Part shown: piece by piece, positions 63,025 through 64,000 of the stretch
How the letters are laid out: each line of letters opens with the position of its first letter
How positions within the stretch are numbered: the first letter of the stretch is position 1
Origin: Asterella californica
Taxonomy: Eukaryota > Streptophyta > Marchantiopsida > Marchantiales > Aytoniaceae
Length of the DNA: 64,000 nt
Direction: 5' to 3'
NCBI GenBank assembly: GCA_036924285.1
Contig: JAYKYS010000014.1
Span: 7,316,001 to 7,380,000, forward strand
The notes under the pieces: generated by a model
What the model was told of the DNA's origin: nothing
Database searches by the model: none
What the model saw: the letters and a program-made list of their open reading frames with translations, nothing else
Made by a program: the position numbers and the translations under genes

Positions 63025-63510
63025 TATATTCATACATTTAGTTATTGTGAATTTTATGTACTACCTCCAGAAATGATATGTAAAATTAGGAAAAAAACGT
63101 GTAAAAAGTTGTTAAAAGAGTTACGAGAATATTGTACAGACAAGGTTTGAGTAACCCTAATATGACCTTACTCTTCACTCCAAAGTGCTGAACAGAGAAA
63201 TAGTTGAAAGACAGCACAGATTCAGAGTTGGTAACTAACCATATACCGTAATAGTCGTGGTAGCCAACAAAAATACCAAGTACTTGTGACAGTAAACCTA
63301 AGTCATCAACTTATTCCCTTATTGACTTGAGACTACACTCTTCCATCCTGCAAGAAACTCATCGAAGATAGTGCTGCTGTATATTCTTTTCTTGGTCTTA
63401 TACACTTCTCATACTTATACATCTTGTCTTTAGAAGAGATCGTACTAACATGAATCCACCTGTCGACTCGAATTTTGTGTCCGTTTTACTCAAGATAGAA
63501 GCCGAAGAGT
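63025..63510. other. No gene recognised
   Basis: AT-rich low-copy DNA between D2 and the second MITE-like repeat. No ORF or repeat that I can support. Confidence 0.4.
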
Positions 63511-63889
63511 AGTAGGGGTGTCAAAGTTGGAAGGTAAATAAACGAAGAAGAGAAAAAGAGTTGTAATATTACAGTAGTTAACTTTGGATGGTTGTGCTAT
63601 TGATTGTGTTATTGAGTCTGGGTCACGCTTGTGACTCAGAAATCATAATTTCTTTAATTAATTGTTCAACTTTTACAGTCAAGATAATTACTCAATGTAG
63701 TAGTTTTCCACTGCAAAAATAAACGAGCAAAATGAATGAGTACCGTTAAAAAAACGCCCGCGGATATTGTCCTACCGTTATCTCCGGAGGTGCCCGCACT
63801 GAACACCTGCCAAAGTTTGACCGAGGTCGTAACTCTTTCCCACGGGTGTAAAATTTTTCAGAAAGTTTCTTAACTTTGACACCCTTACC
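63511..63889 (+). mobile_element. MITE-like repeat, copy 2
   Basis: 379 bp, homologous to 50178-50550. Left end AGTAGGGGTGTCAAAGTT, right end AACTTTGACACCCTTACC. CCGAAGAG before and CCGAAGAT after the ends agree in 7 of 8 bases, as an 8-bp duplication would, but CCGAAGAG also occurs before copy 1, so this is uncertain. Confidence 0.68.
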
Positions 63890-63894
63890 GAAGA

Positions 63895-64000
63895 TCGGTG
63901 TCCCAAGTGGGTTAGCTTACAGTCCTCTAAGAAAAAGATCGTGGGTTCAATCCCTTGTGAGCACGGTTGAAGATGCATGCTGTTGCAAACTGTTAATGAA
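63895..64000 (+). repeat. Possible tRNA-derived SINE head, cut by window end
   Basis: TGTCCCAAGTGGGTTAGC resembles a Pol III A box and GTGGGTTCAATCCCTT a B box, about 30 bp apart. No complete cloverleaf can be drawn, so it is not a tRNA gene. Tail lies outside the window. Confidence 0.4.

Overview
The window is nuclear DNA of a plant-like (streptophyte) eukaryote and is mostly transposable elements. The grounds are Ty3/gypsy and Ty1/copia elements with plant-type primer-binding sites (complements of tRNA-Glu and tRNA-iMet), a plant-type nuclear tRNA-Asn(GUU) with a Pol III T-run, MITE-like repeats and splice-site-bounded coding blocks. I see no bacterial operons. A bryophyte or lycophyte would fit the flavour of the Ty3 proteins, but that is a guess and I cannot name a species.

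Layout, with my own family names. Family D is a Ty1/copia element. D1 is a decayed plus-strand copy at 1-2507 that resumes at 11456-11507. It was split by A1, a Ty3/gypsy element of family A (2508-11455, 1327-bp LTRs, 4-bp duplication ACGT). After D1 comes B1 (11508-13797), a decayed pol fragment of the related family B, then about 530 bp I cannot assign. B2, another family B copy (14325-14848 and 31457-37897), is split by the most striking object here. That object is family C at 14849-31456: three LTRs and two internal regions in tandem (LTR-internal-LTR-internal-LTR), flanked by a 4-bp duplication GAAC. Each C unit keeps an intact 1628-aa Gag-Pol plus four small ORFs upstream of it. At 36467-41175 two family B LTRs lie in inverted orientation around element X. 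The flanks indicate that an inverted LTR inserted into X and that recombination between the two LTRs then flipped the segment between them.

41.2-57 kb is low-copy DNA. It holds a possible interrupted host gene (44.5-47.4 kb), a PAH-like pseudogene fragment (minus strand, 48.1-48.6 kb), a 373-bp MITE-like repeat, a perfect palindrome, tRNA-Asn(GUU), an unidentified ORF in an AT-rich patch (52.55-52.99 kb), a heavily frameshifted coding relic (53.8-55.2 kb) and two terminal-inverted-repeat elements. 57067-63024 is D2, a complete but frame-broken minus-strand copia element. Its nucleocapsid-protease part is duplicated, with an antisense copy in between, as expected of snap-back template switching. 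The window ends with a second copy of the MITE-like repeat and a possible tRNA-derived SINE head.

Of the protein-coding genes only the two C Gag-Pol polyproteins look complete. They encode capsid/nucleocapsid, protease, reverse transcriptase, RNase H and a DD35E integrase, so family C is the only plausibly autonomous element. All positions and alignments were made by eye.
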